64,000 nucleotides of DNA. It comes from Candidatus Obscuribacterales bacterium. Lineage in GTDB: Bacteria; Cyanobacteriota; Vampirovibrionia; Obscuribacterales; Obscuribacteraceae. Within the stretch, counting starts at the first letter, position 1. Each line of letters starts with the position of its first letter. Of this stretch, positions 51,601 through 60,377 are shown piece after piece. The notes below the pieces were generated by a model. That model was not told where the DNA came from. It saw only the letters and a list, made by a program, of their open reading frames with translations, and ran no database searches. Position numbers and translations under genes: made by a program. The stretch is taken from NCBI GenBank assembly GCA_021732085.1, contig JAKFVQ010000005.1:83822-147821 (forward strand). The letters are read 5' to 3'.

Positions 51601-51861
51601 CAGAAGTTTCTTCAGATTGCTCCGCCACAAATTCGCGCGTCCCATTACAAGTGGCTCGCTGATTGCTACATGCATTTGAACAAACAGGAGGAACGGCTGG
51701 CAGCACTGAGAAAATCTGTAAAGGTTGCGCAGGAATTGAATGATCGCTCTGTCGAACAGCAGGAACGATTGAAGGAGTTGGCTAAGCTTTATCAGGACCG
51801 TGGGCAGCAAGACGAGGCTAATCGATTGCTTACACAAGCCCAAAAGCTCTCTTCTCCATAG
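48634..51861 (+). CDS. Membrane Ser/Thr protein kinase with TPR region
   Basis: A 1075-residue receptor-type kinase like the one at 15904-18441. Glycine loop GSGGSATAY (38-46), Lys59 in VALKII, HRDLKPSN (152-159), DFG (175-177), AYMSPEQ and ERTDIYSFGCVMIEALTG are intact. TM helix about 318-338, then about 700 residues of TPR repeats. The TPR part is a probable protein-binding sensor. GTG 48628 is an alternative start two codons upstream. Its last 32 bases overlap the end of the convergent 906-aa gene. Confidence 0.93.
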   Translation: MSDQQIQGTTDAEKVLGSDLLVGTVFESRFEVHSILGSGGSATAYKATDVHLLRPVALKIIHAFLLSQEKAIERFMREAKTCTLLDHRNIAKVYISGVASDGRPYMVMDLLDGKTLSQIIKEGGPLDLERFFLLFRQLIGALSYAHSQKVIHRDLKPSNIVIVDSNGQEEAILVDFGIAKIIDQETGQSSTQTGALLGSTAYMSPEQCIGGHIDERTDIYSFGCVMIEALTGKAPYEGDSAFDVMYKHLNESLGHLSFLKEMPEAVGAMIGKCLQKKPELRYQSMDELKADFDKCALLDTSQRRWKSGESPANSNMRQYLIFGLPILFVIVAAGNYLYWSQNSAVNKDKDKNLLAAVALKKKGKAQEAAKDVVPRRNLPLLLDKLGQYPDDNDKIAILNNWLKKWDSAPASEEQPFERADVRFHLGRQYIRTHQYEKAGSILEEAVNIDRGRPDIEPNKPLSLAETYRYRMRPKEAITLLESTRKRYGEDFERERYYSLCSKYYGLEADCWMDLGDFEKANAAYEKACKIGDRDKGGLRAYQDGYRNQRITCLLRLGRRDQIAPLVYHEYMQSCYEEQSPVNVYIRAVEFCSANGAKDLALRFLKDAEGYSRSHNNEKLDIVNTWYAQIQALSQDAETRMNNAIAVSNKAQDFYSKVAALNSAAMIIYPHNREKGKALTDRCMHLLKQHLTVEPDFFWKNSNPNYVGIVGYRCDVLDSLGLYGKALEECQFWINNCYGHPCENLVGLYETEAKAYQFGNRFDDALASNKKALDLLQGDQSVQAEIAKNAVTFLHFRIANALSTRANLLNAQTRWSESEKCIRSALQVLEVDPFAAQNKSSLYGQLGGVLEQEKKYQEADDAFKKMLSWINFGGRLPGNNTAFEIRLYTAYLIRQKRFVEADQMARLALKHARDGNPDAADAPVFRAFWLDLGTNSVHLNMLDEAMSYYQKIYESSLKYKQLDHLYRGSLSGIADVHCRKEHFDKAIEPLQKFLQIAPPQIRASHYKWLADCYMHLNKQEERLAALRKSVKVAQELNDRSVEQQERLKELAKLYQDRGQQDEANRLLTQAQKLSSP

Positions 51862-54550
51862 GGGCTGATCCCCATCCACCCATTTCGATTCTCTTGATCT
51901 GTTGTTGATCGGTGGCACCGGCTGTGATGGCGCGCTCTGCTGCTTGCGCTTTTGGTGCTGCGACCGAGAGAGCTTGCATGATTAATCCGTAGCTCTTCAT
52001 CAGGAGACCGTATGCTGGACTTCCTGGTGGGATCAAACCCATCATGCTGACAATATCGGATAACGCACAATTGAGATCGGCCACTTCTGACCATCTTACG
52101 AGGCTGCCGAGAGCTTTTGTGTATGCGGCATTTGCTTTGCCGCTAACTGTTGCTGCAATGCTTTGAGCTTGTGCTTCGCTGACTGGTCCGCGGTATTGCG
52201 CAGCTGTTGATTCCCATCCGCCGGATACCACTTTCATGCTGCTCGAAACATGGGTGTCGCGATCTATAGTGACGCTGCCATCGCGATGAAGTGTTGGTCC
52301 GTCATGACCGAGACGAACATTGCCTTCGCGATCGATTTTTGTGCCAGTTTTTTCGTTAACGATACCATCAGGACCAAGAACGATAGCGGCTCTATCGTTT
52401 GTTGCAGGAACTCTAATTTCGCCTTTTTCAACGTTGACTACCACCATTGGTTTTGTCTCTGCTGGGACCAATTCCGCTGGCAGATTTGTCGGTGTTTGAT
52501 TCGTAGGGCTGTTTTGCAGAGAAACAAAACTATCGGTGTCGGCGACAAAGTCTCTTTTTACATCGGCCGGTGCTGAAATGTTTACTTTGCCATCTGTATA
52601 TACGAAGGTTGTGAGGTCCATGTTGCTGCCTGGTGCTGAGCAATCTTGCGTCAGCATCTGTGTTTGACCGACACTGTCTCTGAGCAGAGACAGCATCGAA
52701 TCCACAGTTTGAGCAGGGGAATCGACCGTTGGCTTTACGGTGCATACTGCATCGGCAGGACTAGCAGATGGATCGGTAACTTTGTTGTTGGCTGCGGTGA
52801 CCTTTGTACCTTGCGCGTCAACCTTGACGGTAGCTCTTTCTCCATTCTCACCAAAGAGGTCGAGAATTCCCTTGCTGAAGTCAGCGGTTGTTCTTTGCAT
52901 GAACATTTTTCCATCGCGGAACTCTTGGATGACGCCATTGGAGTCATGCTTAAGTTGGGCGACAATGTTCTTGCTCGCTTTGTCTTCGTTGTTTAGTTCA
53001 GTTGTTTCGCCGTTGTGCTTTACGTATGTTTTGCCATCGGCATTCCACAAAAGATAAGTCTTGCCCTGTGTTTTCAGAACCCAGCTGTTGTCCGCTTCGT
53101 AGCGGTCGAGAGTGGCATCGGCGTAAACGATTCGGTTGAAACCGGGACCTGCCAAAAGTGCTGATTGACCAGGTTTCAAATTCTCTTGAACCTGTCCTGT
53201 GATGAAGTCGACATTGGCACTGCCTGTAAATAGTGCTTTTCGGCCACCGACGTTGTCCACCCATGTTTCGTTCGCCCTGGTGGTTACCTCGTGTTTGGCA
53301 ACGGAGAATTTTGTTTCGCCAGCTTTCTTTGTGAAAACCAGACCATCTTTAGTATGCACTCTCATGTCACCAGTTTTGTCATCGATGAAAGCTTTGAAGT
53401 CATCGCCGGTATAAACTGTTTTGTCTCTGAATTTGCTAACTGTTTCGCCTTTGTGGCTCAAGGTGGTTCGATCTGCCGTTTTGTCCAAACTTGTGATCAG
53501 GTTGCCGTCGCGGTCCATCTTTTTGATCTGAATGCTGCCTGGCAGGGTGAATGTTTCAGTGCGCTCGCCCTTCTCGTTTGTGATTGCGTGTCTGAATTCG
53601 TTTGAATAGTCAGCGTCTTCCTTGAGCCCGACTCTTTCTACGGGGCGATTGTTCGAGTCTGCCGTAGCGGACTTCTCAGCTATGAAACGCAAAACGTCTT
53701 CCGAAACGGTGACCTTTTGTTCTTTACCGTCGTTGTTTTTAACTGTGAGGCTTACCTTTCCGTCGCCATCATTGATCTGTTCGAAGATGTTGTTCATGCA
53801 GACTTCGCCGAGGGTTTCCTTCGGTCCGCAGAAACCGCCCCGACCGTGTTTAAGGCGGGCTTCTTCTTCCTGCTTGCGTTGCTCTTCATCACCACCATGT
53901 TTGGAAGTTGCTTCTATCGCTTTCTTCTGCATCTCCGGAGCGGCATGTCTCATGCGCTCGGCAGCTTCGTCACTGAGCACAATCACTTTGACATTCTCGT
54001 TTGTGGTATCGAATAGGCCGACCGAGCGTCCAATTCTGGTGCTGTTAGAAGTAATTGTGAAATCAGCAATTTTGCCGATTGCTGCACCGACTGTATCGCC
54101 AGCAGCCTTGACCGGCACAGTCGCATAATCATAGATTGTGGAAAGAACAGTCTTGACGGTGTCGAAGCCGAGATCTTCTTGCACGGTCTTTTTGACAGCT
54201 TCAGCAATGGCTTGCGCGTCGGCAACCAAGCCATTCTCATATTTGGTGTTTTCTAGTTTGACGCTGCCGCCGAGTTCTTTCTTATTTTCGACAGTTTTTT
54301 GCTCAGCCGGCTTCGTTTCTTCTTTTTTCTCAGCTGGTTTTGCTTCGCTTTTGCCGTCGCTTGTTTTCGTTTCCGGCTTGCTTTCGGCAGCTTTCGTTTC
54401 GGTCTTCGGCTCTTCGCTGCCGGTTAATGATTTAATTTTCTTGACAGTGCTTTCGCCGAGGGATTGGGCTTCGTTCAATAGAGAACTGCCTGTCTCACCG
54501 ACTGTTTTGATGGCTTTCTCAGCCTTATCTTTAAGCCATTCAAGACTCAT
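51830..54550 (-). CDS. Large hypothetical protein with KPE-rich linker
   Basis: A 906-residue protein with no signal peptide or membrane helix. Residues about 1-45 are an amphipathic helical head (MSLEWLKDKAEKAIKTVG). Residues about 46-92 are a Lys/Glu/Pro/Thr-rich low-complexity linker. The body is a series of beta-rich, Asp/Gly/Asn/Lys-containing segments (DGDGKVSLTVKNNDGKEQKV, KTYLLWNADGKTYVKHNGE, DRDGNLITSLDKTADRT, DREGNVRLGHDGPTLHRDG), reminiscent of YD/Rhs-like strands without the canonical motif. The C-terminus is helical and Ala-rich. No family recognised. Its last 32 bases overlap the end of the kinase-TPR gene on the other strand. Confidence 0.75.
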   Translation of the reverse strand: MSLEWLKDKAEKAIKTVGETGSSLLNEAQSLGESTVKKIKSLTGSEEPKTETKAAESKPETKTSDGKSEAKPAEKKEETKPAEQKTVENKKELGGSVKLENTKYENGLVADAQAIAEAVKKTVQEDLGFDTVKTVLSTIYDYATVPVKAAGDTVGAAIGKIADFTITSNSTRIGRSVGLFDTTNENVKVIVLSDEAAERMRHAAPEMQKKAIEATSKHGGDEEQRKQEEEARLKHGRGGFCGPKETLGEVCMNNIFEQINDGDGKVSLTVKNNDGKEQKVTVSEDVLRFIAEKSATADSNNRPVERVGLKEDADYSNEFRHAITNEKGERTETFTLPGSIQIKKMDRDGNLITSLDKTADRTTLSHKGETVSKFRDKTVYTGDDFKAFIDDKTGDMRVHTKDGLVFTKKAGETKFSVAKHEVTTRANETWVDNVGGRKALFTGSANVDFITGQVQENLKPGQSALLAGPGFNRIVYADATLDRYEADNSWVLKTQGKTYLLWNADGKTYVKHNGETTELNNEDKASKNIVAQLKHDSNGVIQEFRDGKMFMQRTTADFSKGILDLFGENGERATVKVDAQGTKVTAANNKVTDPSASPADAVCTVKPTVDSPAQTVDSMLSLLRDSVGQTQMLTQDCSAPGSNMDLTTFVYTDGKVNISAPADVKRDFVADTDSFVSLQNSPTNQTPTNLPAELVPAETKPMVVVNVEKGEIRVPATNDRAAIVLGPDGIVNEKTGTKIDREGNVRLGHDGPTLHRDGSVTIDRDTHVSSSMKVVSGGWESTAAQYRGPVSEAQAQSIAATVSGKANAAYTKALGSLVRWSEVADLNCALSDIVSMMGLIPPGSPAYGLLMKSYGLIMQALSVAAPKAQAAERAITAGATDQQQIKRIEMGGWGSAPMEKRAFGLV

Positions 54551-54938
54551 GCCCAGATTCCCGTTTCCGCCCGTCCGTATCTATGCAGCAGACAAAGAAC
54601 TGTGGACATCTGCAAGATTAAAAATGAGATTTTGGCAATGTTTCCTGTGGAAGGTGCGTCTAGCTCCGTATATCAGGGCTTTTCGGATTCCGTCTCCCAG
54701 AATTGGATACGTATTGTTCCCACTGAAAGCCGTCCTATCTGGCGAGTTCAGACAATCCTTCCTATAGGCAACAAATGACCAGAGCTGCGTCATCCGATCC
54801 GCGTCGTGTAACCTTGCTAACCGGTAGGCAATGAGATCTTCGTCGAACATTGTTCCGAGCGCGATTATGTTCCGGGCAGCAACAGCCGCTTAGGGATTCT
54901 TTTCTGGCTATACTTTTAATAGGTGGCGCGGAGCGTTT
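54551..54938. other. Divergent promoter region, no confident gene
   Basis: A 388-base gap between two divergent genes. A leftward 89-codon frame (54581-54850) has some protein-like content but only a weak GGAA ribosome site. Nothing else stands out. Confidence 0.4.
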
Positions 54939-56039
54939 ATGTCTGCTGAAAACAAAGAGGATGCAGGAATTTCCCATCCTGGGCGCTGGTGGCACGTTGT
55001 CGAAGATGACAAAGTGATGTGCGACCTCTGTCCGCGTGCATGTGTCTTAAAAGAAGGAGATCGTGGATTCTGCTTCGTTCGTCGCAATGAAAATCAGAAG
55101 ATGGTGCTGACCACTTACGGTAAGAGTACTGGCTTTTGCGTCGATCCAGTTGAGAAGAAACCGCTTAATCATTTTCTTCCAGGCAGCAGCATTCTCTCTT
55201 TTGGCACGGCTGGATGCAACTTGGGGTGCCGTTTCTGCCAAAATTGGTCAATAAGCAAAGCGCGCGAAATTGAATTGCTGAGCGAGGATGCAACGCCGGA
55301 GCAAGTAGCAAAAGCGGCTCTAAAGCTGGGGTGCCGCAGCGTCGCCTTTACTTATAATGATCCGGTGATTTGGGCTGAGTACGCTATTGATACAGCTAAA
55401 GCCTGTCATGAAGTGGGTATTAAAGCTGTTGCCGTCACTGCCGGCTATATCACCGACGAGGCTCGGCCCGAATTCTATTCGGTGATGGACGCGGCAAACG
55501 TTGACTTGAAGGCATTTACAGAAATGTTCTATCAGCGTTTGACCTTGTCTCATATTGAGCCTGTGTTGAATACCCTGCGCTGGCTCAAGGAAGAGAGCAA
55601 TGTCTGGTTCGAGATCACCAACCTGGTTATTCCGGAGGAGAACGATTCTGCCGATGAGATAGCGCGCATGTGCGATTGGATTGTCAAAAATGTAGGTCCC
55701 GATATTCCAGTGCATTTCACGGCTTTTCATCCTGACTTTAAGCTTCAACATAGGGGTCCGACTCCTCCTTTAACTCTGCAAAGGGCACGAGAGCAGGCTT
55801 TGGCCGCCGGTATCCGCTACGTCTACACAGGCAATATTGTTAGCAAAGACTCTCAGAGTACGTATTGTCACGAATGCGGAAAGCTTGTAATCGAGCGCGA
55901 TTGGTATAACATAGGAAAGTACAAAATGAAGGACAATCGCTGCGCTCATTGCAATACAGTTATTCCAGGAGTTTTTGAAGAACCCGAGAATGTTTGGGGA
56001 CGCAAACGAATGGCTGTTAGATTCCTCGATGAGCTCTAG
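54939..56039 (+). CDS. amrS: AmmeMemoRadiSam-type radical SAM enzyme
   Basis: A 366-residue radical SAM protein of the AmrS group. The [4Fe-4S]-binding motif is CNLGCRFCQN (Cys93, Cys97, Cys100), preceded by an N-terminal CDLCPRAC plus CF-type cluster (Cys28, 31, 35, 45). A C-terminal pair of CxxC motifs (CHECGK, CAHC) probably binds zinc. AmrS partners with Memo (AmrB) and AMMECR1 (AmrA) proteins in other genomes, but neither is in this window. Reaction unknown. GGAG lies 5-6 bases before the ATG. A small membrane protein gene follows. Confidence 0.9.
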   Translation: MSAENKEDAGISHPGRWWHVVEDDKVMCDLCPRACVLKEGDRGFCFVRRNENQKMVLTTYGKSTGFCVDPVEKKPLNHFLPGSSILSFGTAGCNLGCRFCQNWSISKAREIELLSEDATPEQVAKAALKLGCRSVAFTYNDPVIWAEYAIDTAKACHEVGIKAVAVTAGYITDEARPEFYSVMDAANVDLKAFTEMFYQRLTLSHIEPVLNTLRWLKEESNVWFEITNLVIPEENDSADEIARMCDWIVKNVGPDIPVHFTAFHPDFKLQHRGPTPPLTLQRAREQALAAGIRYVYTGNIVSKDSQSTYCHECGKLVIERDWYNIGKYKMKDNRCAHCNTVIPGVFEEPENVWGRKRMAVRFLDEL

Positions 56040-56071
56040 ATCTTCCCTAATCAAGGTTAGATGGTGCGCCC

Positions 56072-56266
56072 GTGGAAATTTATGAACGCATTTTGGAGTT
56101 TGTCTTAGGCGCTGCCTTCGTTTTGGGCGGTGGTCTAATAGCCAAGAATTCACTTGAGTCCAAGAACCTATTAGAAACAGCGCTTTTCGGATTGTTAGGT
56201 GTTGCAACGGGCTTGTTTCTTTGTGTCTGCGGCATATGCGGAGCGCCCGGCGGCCCGGGAAATTGA
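56072..56266 (+). CDS. Small two-helix membrane protein
   Basis: A 64-residue product starting at a GTG, with two hydrophobic stretches (about residues 9-24 and 36-55, the latter LLGVATGLFLCVCGICG) and a Gly/Pro-rich end. It lies 32 bases after amrS. The ribosome site is weak. No family recognised. Confidence 0.45.
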   Translation: MEIYERILEFVLGAAFVLGGGLIAKNSLESKNLLETALFGLLGVATGLFLCVCGICGAPGGPGN

Positions 56267-56326
56267 GTTAACAATTCGTCCTTTTAGAATTGCTATGATC
56301 GAGACTCACTTTTAGAGGTCGTTCTA

Positions 56327-56992
56327 ATGAGAGTCTCTCATCGCTTATCGCTGACAATATTGCTTTCAATGTTTCTTGGAGCCAGCACTACGGTTGCTCT
56401 GGCCGAAGACACATCGGGACGGGCTGGGTCATGGCGAAAAGCAGCTCAGGGCGCTCCGGACCTGAATGCTGCCAAAGCTAAGGTAGAAAAAAATCCAAAA
56501 GACGCTGAAGCATTGAACGACTACGGCTTTGCCTTGAGACAAAATGGTCAAATCGACGAAGCCGCAAAGTACTTGAAGCAAGCAATTGAGATTAAGCCGA
56601 CTATGGGTGAAGCCCATGCCAACTTGAGCGTCGTCTACTTCGATCAATCCAAGTATCAAGATGCGGTTGCCGAAGGGCAGAAAGCTGTAAAGGCCAACGC
56701 AGATCAAGCAATATTTCGTGTCGTACTCGGAAACGCATTGGCTAAGACAGGCGATCTCAAAGGTGCTCAGCAAGAGTACAAGATTGCGATCCAATTGAAA
56801 CCTGACTACGAAAACGCATACTACAATTTGGGAGTCGCTCTTAATGACGACGGACAAATCAATGACGCGAAGTACTCGCTAAGTAAGGCTTTGGAACTGG
56901 ATCCCAATGATGACAGAGTAGTCGCGCTGCTAGACAAACTCGATAAACTGGGTTCTGCGACGCCGCCTGGCGCTGACGCCAAGAAAAAGTAA
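56327..56992 (+). CDS. Exported TPR protein
   Basis: A 221-residue product with a signal peptide (about residues 1-26, ending VALA) and three to four TPR units: EALNDYGFALRQNGQIDEAA (about 61), GEAHANLSVVYFDQSKYQDA (about 95), FRVVLGNALAKTGDLKGA (about 130) and YYNLGVALNDDGQINDAK (about 165). It is a periplasmic or surface scaffold. AGAGG lies 8 bases before the ATG. A strong bidirectional terminator follows its stop. Confidence 0.85.
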   Translation: MRVSHRLSLTILLSMFLGASTTVALAEDTSGRAGSWRKAAQGAPDLNAAKAKVEKNPKDAEALNDYGFALRQNGQIDEAAKYLKQAIEIKPTMGEAHANLSVVYFDQSKYQDAVAEGQKAVKANADQAIFRVVLGNALAKTGDLKGAQQEYKIAIQLKPDYENAYYNLGVALNDDGQINDAKYSLSKALELDPNDDRVVALLDKLDKLGSATPPGADAKKK

Positions 56993-56999
56993 TAAAGAA

Positions 57000-57030
57000 A
57001 AAGGTCCCGCTTTCACAGAACGGGACCTTT
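57000..57030. terminator. Bidirectional terminator between TPR and VIT-VWA genes
   Basis: AAAGGTCCCG and CGGGACCTTT form a perfect 10-bp stem around an 11-base loop; rightward it runs into CTCTGGTTTT, leftward into TTATTACTTTTTCTT. It lies between two convergent genes. Confidence 0.8.
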
Positions 57031-57049
57031 CTCTGGTTTTGCTTCGGTC

Positions 57050-59737
57050 TTATCTATTTGAGCGTGCAGGCTCGATTTTTAGGACAGAGTTGAGATTAGA
57101 AAGTTCCTCTAATTTCTCTATCTTAATTCTGCCGACAATCGTTTTGTCACCAAAATTAGTTACGACTATCTCGGCGCCGAGTTCTTTCAGCTTCTGCAGA
57201 ATGTCCTGGTTGAGTTCGCTCAATTTGACCTTGATGAGGACTTTGCCGTTTTGAACATCAATTGCTTTCTCATTTGCTGGCTTTTGTCCGTTAATCAATT
57301 GAGTGAGTAGAGCGTCTAGCTTGTGTGCATTGTTTCCGCTATTCTTGCCAGATTTCGCATCCTCGTCTTTTGCGAGTCTGGAGGATTCCTCCTGTTTCTT
57401 TTCCGACATTCTGTTGTTCATCAACTGACCGCGTACTGAGGTTGCGGCGGATGCTTGTGCCATGGGCATCGGCAGTGGTGGTGGCGCGCTTGGGGCCATG
57501 GCGAATGACGCTCCATAACCGCCTGCACCGCCTCCGCCTGCACCGCCAGAGCCAGCCATAGGTCTGGTCGGCATCGGAGAAGGAAGTGCCGAAAGGACTT
57601 GTGCCTTTTGGGCGCGCAGGTAGGATGGGGATGGTGAGGCCATTACTCGACGTTTTGAATGGATCGACTTTGGCGCGAACATCATGCCGCCATCAGCTTC
57701 CCCAAGCGTTTCTTCGCGACTTACGCCATCAGGCATTTCTACCGGTACGTCAACTGTTTGGAGGACACCACCTTTGGTGACCTTCTTTTCTTCGACTGCA
57801 ACGAATGATGTATATTGCGTCATGATGTGATAATCAAGTGCGGTCTTGGTGATCTCCTCTTTCAACTCTTTGTTGATCTCACCTCTTTGTGCTCCCATCC
57901 AGTCCTCGCTCATCAGGCGATCTACTTTTGCTCGTGCCCAAATTGGTTTGATGGCTTCATTTGCTTCTTGATTTTCTGGGAAGTTAACTTTGAGTGTTTG
58001 TGTGTATGGCTTGCCAGCAGCATAACCTGTGAGCGTGATGGTTCCGGCTCCCGGCTTAAGATAGCGTCCTTTGATGTAGAGCGGTTTCTCCGCCCACACA
58101 TCGGACAGTTCTTTCGGAAATACTTCCTTTACTTCCAGTCCTTTGAAATCAACTTTCACGTCGGTGAGCAGTGGGGTGCTGATGCGATCGTAGAATTTTT
58201 TGCCGACGACGTTGCCTGGGCTATTGAGAAGAACGTATTCCGCCTCACCGCCACCTTCTTTTGCAATTCCGTCGATCAGGAATCGGTTGACGCTGTTGCC
58301 GGTTCCAAACGGAAACCAACGGGATTTGTCACGATACTTGTGGATCATGCCTAGAATTTCCATGTCATTGCCGACGTAGCCATCGGTCATGAAGGTGACG
58401 ATGCGCAAGCGGTGCTCATCATTTGGCAAAGCGCAAACCTTTTCGACAGCTGGCCCCATCCATGTGCCACCATTAGCTTGTAATGACGCGATGAATTTTT
58501 TTGCTCGCTGTTTCATTTCTCCACTTGCCAGTTGCGGCTTCGGTGCGAAGAATGTTTGACCGTCACTGAATGCAATGATCTGGAATGTATCATTGGGATT
58601 CATGTGTTCCAAAATGTAGTTCAGTGTTTCTTTTGCTTTGTCCAGCGGTGGCCCGCTCTGAGAGCCTGATGTATCTACAAGAAAAACCATTTCTTTGGGG
58701 GCCACTTCGTCCGTTGTCACCTTCTTTGGTGGCAATAGCATCAATGTGAAGAAGCCGCCTTGCTTATCGTGATGAGTCAGGTAGCCGCTTTGGAGTTTGT
58801 CAGATGCAACCGACCAGGTGAGCACAAAATCTCGGTTTGGAATTGCTGTCTTGTTCACAAGGTCAATGTGAGCAGTGTTGCCCTGCATTTTGTTTTGAAT
58901 TTCGTGCAGCTTCGAATCTACTGAATTGATCGGCACGCCGGCATTTATATCCACACTAATGGAAATGTCGTGCCCTGCTCGCTGCCCCTTGGCGGCAACC
59001 TGTGGCGTAATCTTTGAAGCGTCGGGAACTGTGTCGGTGTCAGGCATGCGCCCTCTTCCAGAGTGTCCAATTGCTTGGTTGCCTGGAATGAATCGAGGTC
59101 CGACAACTGTCGGGAAGTTGAAACTGTAGGAGCCGGCCTCATAAGGCAGGAGGTCTACGTATTTGATTTCGATTTCAACCGTTGCTCCTGGTTCTATATT
59201 CGCAACGGATTGCGTGAAGATATTGGCGCGCTCTTGATCCAATAATGATGCAACTTGGCCGGCCGCCCTGGCTGTTTCGTAGATTTGTTTGGCTTCTTCT
59301 TTCTTTTTGATATTGCCTTTGATTATGCGATTTCCAATCTTCATAGTCATTTCATCCACGGCGGCGTTTTCTGGTAGAGGAAATGTGTAGATAGCTTCGA
59401 TCTTATTCTTGTATGGATTATGGAAAGTCTGTTTGACGTTGACCTTTGCTACATAACCTGCAACTGAGGCTTTTACGTCAGTGTGTTTGAGTGGACATTC
59501 CCCAGCGCGTTTTCCTCCCGGCAGCATAGCTACCAGCGTGCCGGAGCCGGTTCCGGATATTGCGGGCTTGCTGTCTTTCTTGCTTTCTGCCCCCGCCATG
59601 GAAAGTCTGGCTGGGGTCTTAGCAAATGCTTTGCTGCCGTCAGACAGGTCAAAAGGATTCGCGATCATTGAGGTGCATGCCAGCAGTGATAATGCTAAAC
59701 GGATGGATCTTTTGAACGTGTTGGAAGTAGCTTGCAT
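57050..59737 (-). CDS. Exported VIT and VWA domain protein
   Basis: An 895-residue exported protein. The signal peptide spans about residues 1-40. The VIT domain (about 85-215) contains IEAIYTFPLPENAAVDEM and VTVEIEIKYVDLLPYE-type strands, as in inter-alpha-trypsin inhibitor heavy chains. The VWA domain has the MIDAS motif DTSGS (Asp about 355), with Thr in GGTWMG and Asp in FMTDGY. A Gly/Ala/Pro-rich hinge (about 715-760, with GSGGAGGGGAGGYGAS) precedes a C-terminal domain (about 830-895) ending ELGAEIVVTNFGDKTIVGRI. AAGGAG lies 10 bases before the ATG. Probably an adhesive or protein-binding surface protein. Confidence 0.9.
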   Translation of the reverse strand: MQATSNTFKRSIRLALSLLACTSMIANPFDLSDGSKAFAKTPARLSMAGAESKKDSKPAISGTGSGTLVAMLPGGKRAGECPLKHTDVKASVAGYVAKVNVKQTFHNPYKNKIEAIYTFPLPENAAVDEMTMKIGNRIIKGNIKKKEEAKQIYETARAAGQVASLLDQERANIFTQSVANIEPGATVEIEIKYVDLLPYEAGSYSFNFPTVVGPRFIPGNQAIGHSGRGRMPDTDTVPDASKITPQVAAKGQRAGHDISISVDINAGVPINSVDSKLHEIQNKMQGNTAHIDLVNKTAIPNRDFVLTWSVASDKLQSGYLTHHDKQGGFFTLMLLPPKKVTTDEVAPKEMVFLVDTSGSQSGPPLDKAKETLNYILEHMNPNDTFQIIAFSDGQTFFAPKPQLASGEMKQRAKKFIASLQANGGTWMGPAVEKVCALPNDEHRLRIVTFMTDGYVGNDMEILGMIHKYRDKSRWFPFGTGNSVNRFLIDGIAKEGGGEAEYVLLNSPGNVVGKKFYDRISTPLLTDVKVDFKGLEVKEVFPKELSDVWAEKPLYIKGRYLKPGAGTITLTGYAAGKPYTQTLKVNFPENQEANEAIKPIWARAKVDRLMSEDWMGAQRGEINKELKEEITKTALDYHIMTQYTSFVAVEEKKVTKGGVLQTVDVPVEMPDGVSREETLGEADGGMMFAPKSIHSKRRVMASPSPSYLRAQKAQVLSALPSPMPTRPMAGSGGAGGGGAGGYGASFAMAPSAPPPLPMPMAQASAATSVRGQLMNNRMSEKKQEESSRLAKDEDAKSGKNSGNNAHKLDALLTQLINGQKPANEKAIDVQNGKVLIKVKLSELNQDILQKLKELGAEIVVTNFGDKTIVGRIKIEKLEELSNLNSVLKIEPARSNR

Positions 59738-60107
59738 AGCCAGTAACTCCTTGCCTGTTTCTTCTTCATTACCAGCCTATAAGTGAAGGTCTTAAGTCGA
59801 CACAGGATTTTTCCCAGGGTGTGCTCCGGGCAAATGATTGAGATGCTTTTCCATTAATTCTTTGCCAGGAGGGACTTTCGGGTTTTCCGTTCTCAATGGT
59901 TGACTGGAGTCGATGTATGGCAGCCTTGCAGAAAAAATGCTAAGTAAATAGTGGTATCGAAAATGGTGGCAGACGAAGGCAGACTAAAGAACTGTCTCGT
60001 ACATAACACTGATACTTAATTTAGGCACCTGACATCGTCTTTCGTGTTTGGTTCGCCGGTGAACTTGGGAATAAATTTTGTGTCGCCCCCAATGCAGGAG
60101 TGAAGTT
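59738..60107. other. Intergenic region, no gene seen
   Basis: A 370-base divergent gap. An AGGAGG motif at about 59869 is not followed by a start codon at useful spacing. No strong hairpin or repeat. It presumably holds promoters for both flanking genes. Confidence 0.4.
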
Positions 60108-60377
60108 ATGGGCTCTCATGAAATTAAAGACGCGAAACCTACGGCCAGTGACAAACTGGTTAGTCTGAAGACGTCCGATTTGCGTGAAAGGCTCAACAGG
60201 CTTTATGCAGGCATGCGCAGGTCGGCTGGCGAGCGAAAGATGGCTGACAACGGACGTTTTGACTATCTCTGGGATCTCAAGGAACTTGCCTTGATGCAGG
60301 GGACCAAATCAGTAGACGTTCCGGAAAGTTGGCTCGAAGATCTTGAAAGAGGGATCGCTGGTCATCCGGGACATTAA
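60108..60377 (+). CDS. Small hypothetical protein
   Basis: An 89-residue soluble, basic, helix-rich product. The ATG at 60108 has AGGAG at 8 bases, making it much better than the longer reading from 60078. No domain recognised. It ends with a short Gly/His tail. Confidence 0.55.
   Translation: MGSHEIKDAKPTASDKLVSLKTSDLRERLNRLYAGMRRSAGERKMADNGRFDYLWDLKELALMQGTKSVDVPESWLEDLERGIAGHPGH

Noticed and set aside
53622..54128. Rightward 168-codon frame inside the 906-aa gene
   Set aside because: Shadow frame of a coherent long gene; Ser/Leu/Pro-rich composition typical of antisense reading.
54581..54850. Leftward 89-codon frame in the divergent gap before amrS
   Set aside because: Only a weak ribosome site and no recognisable domain; kept as a note rather than a gene.
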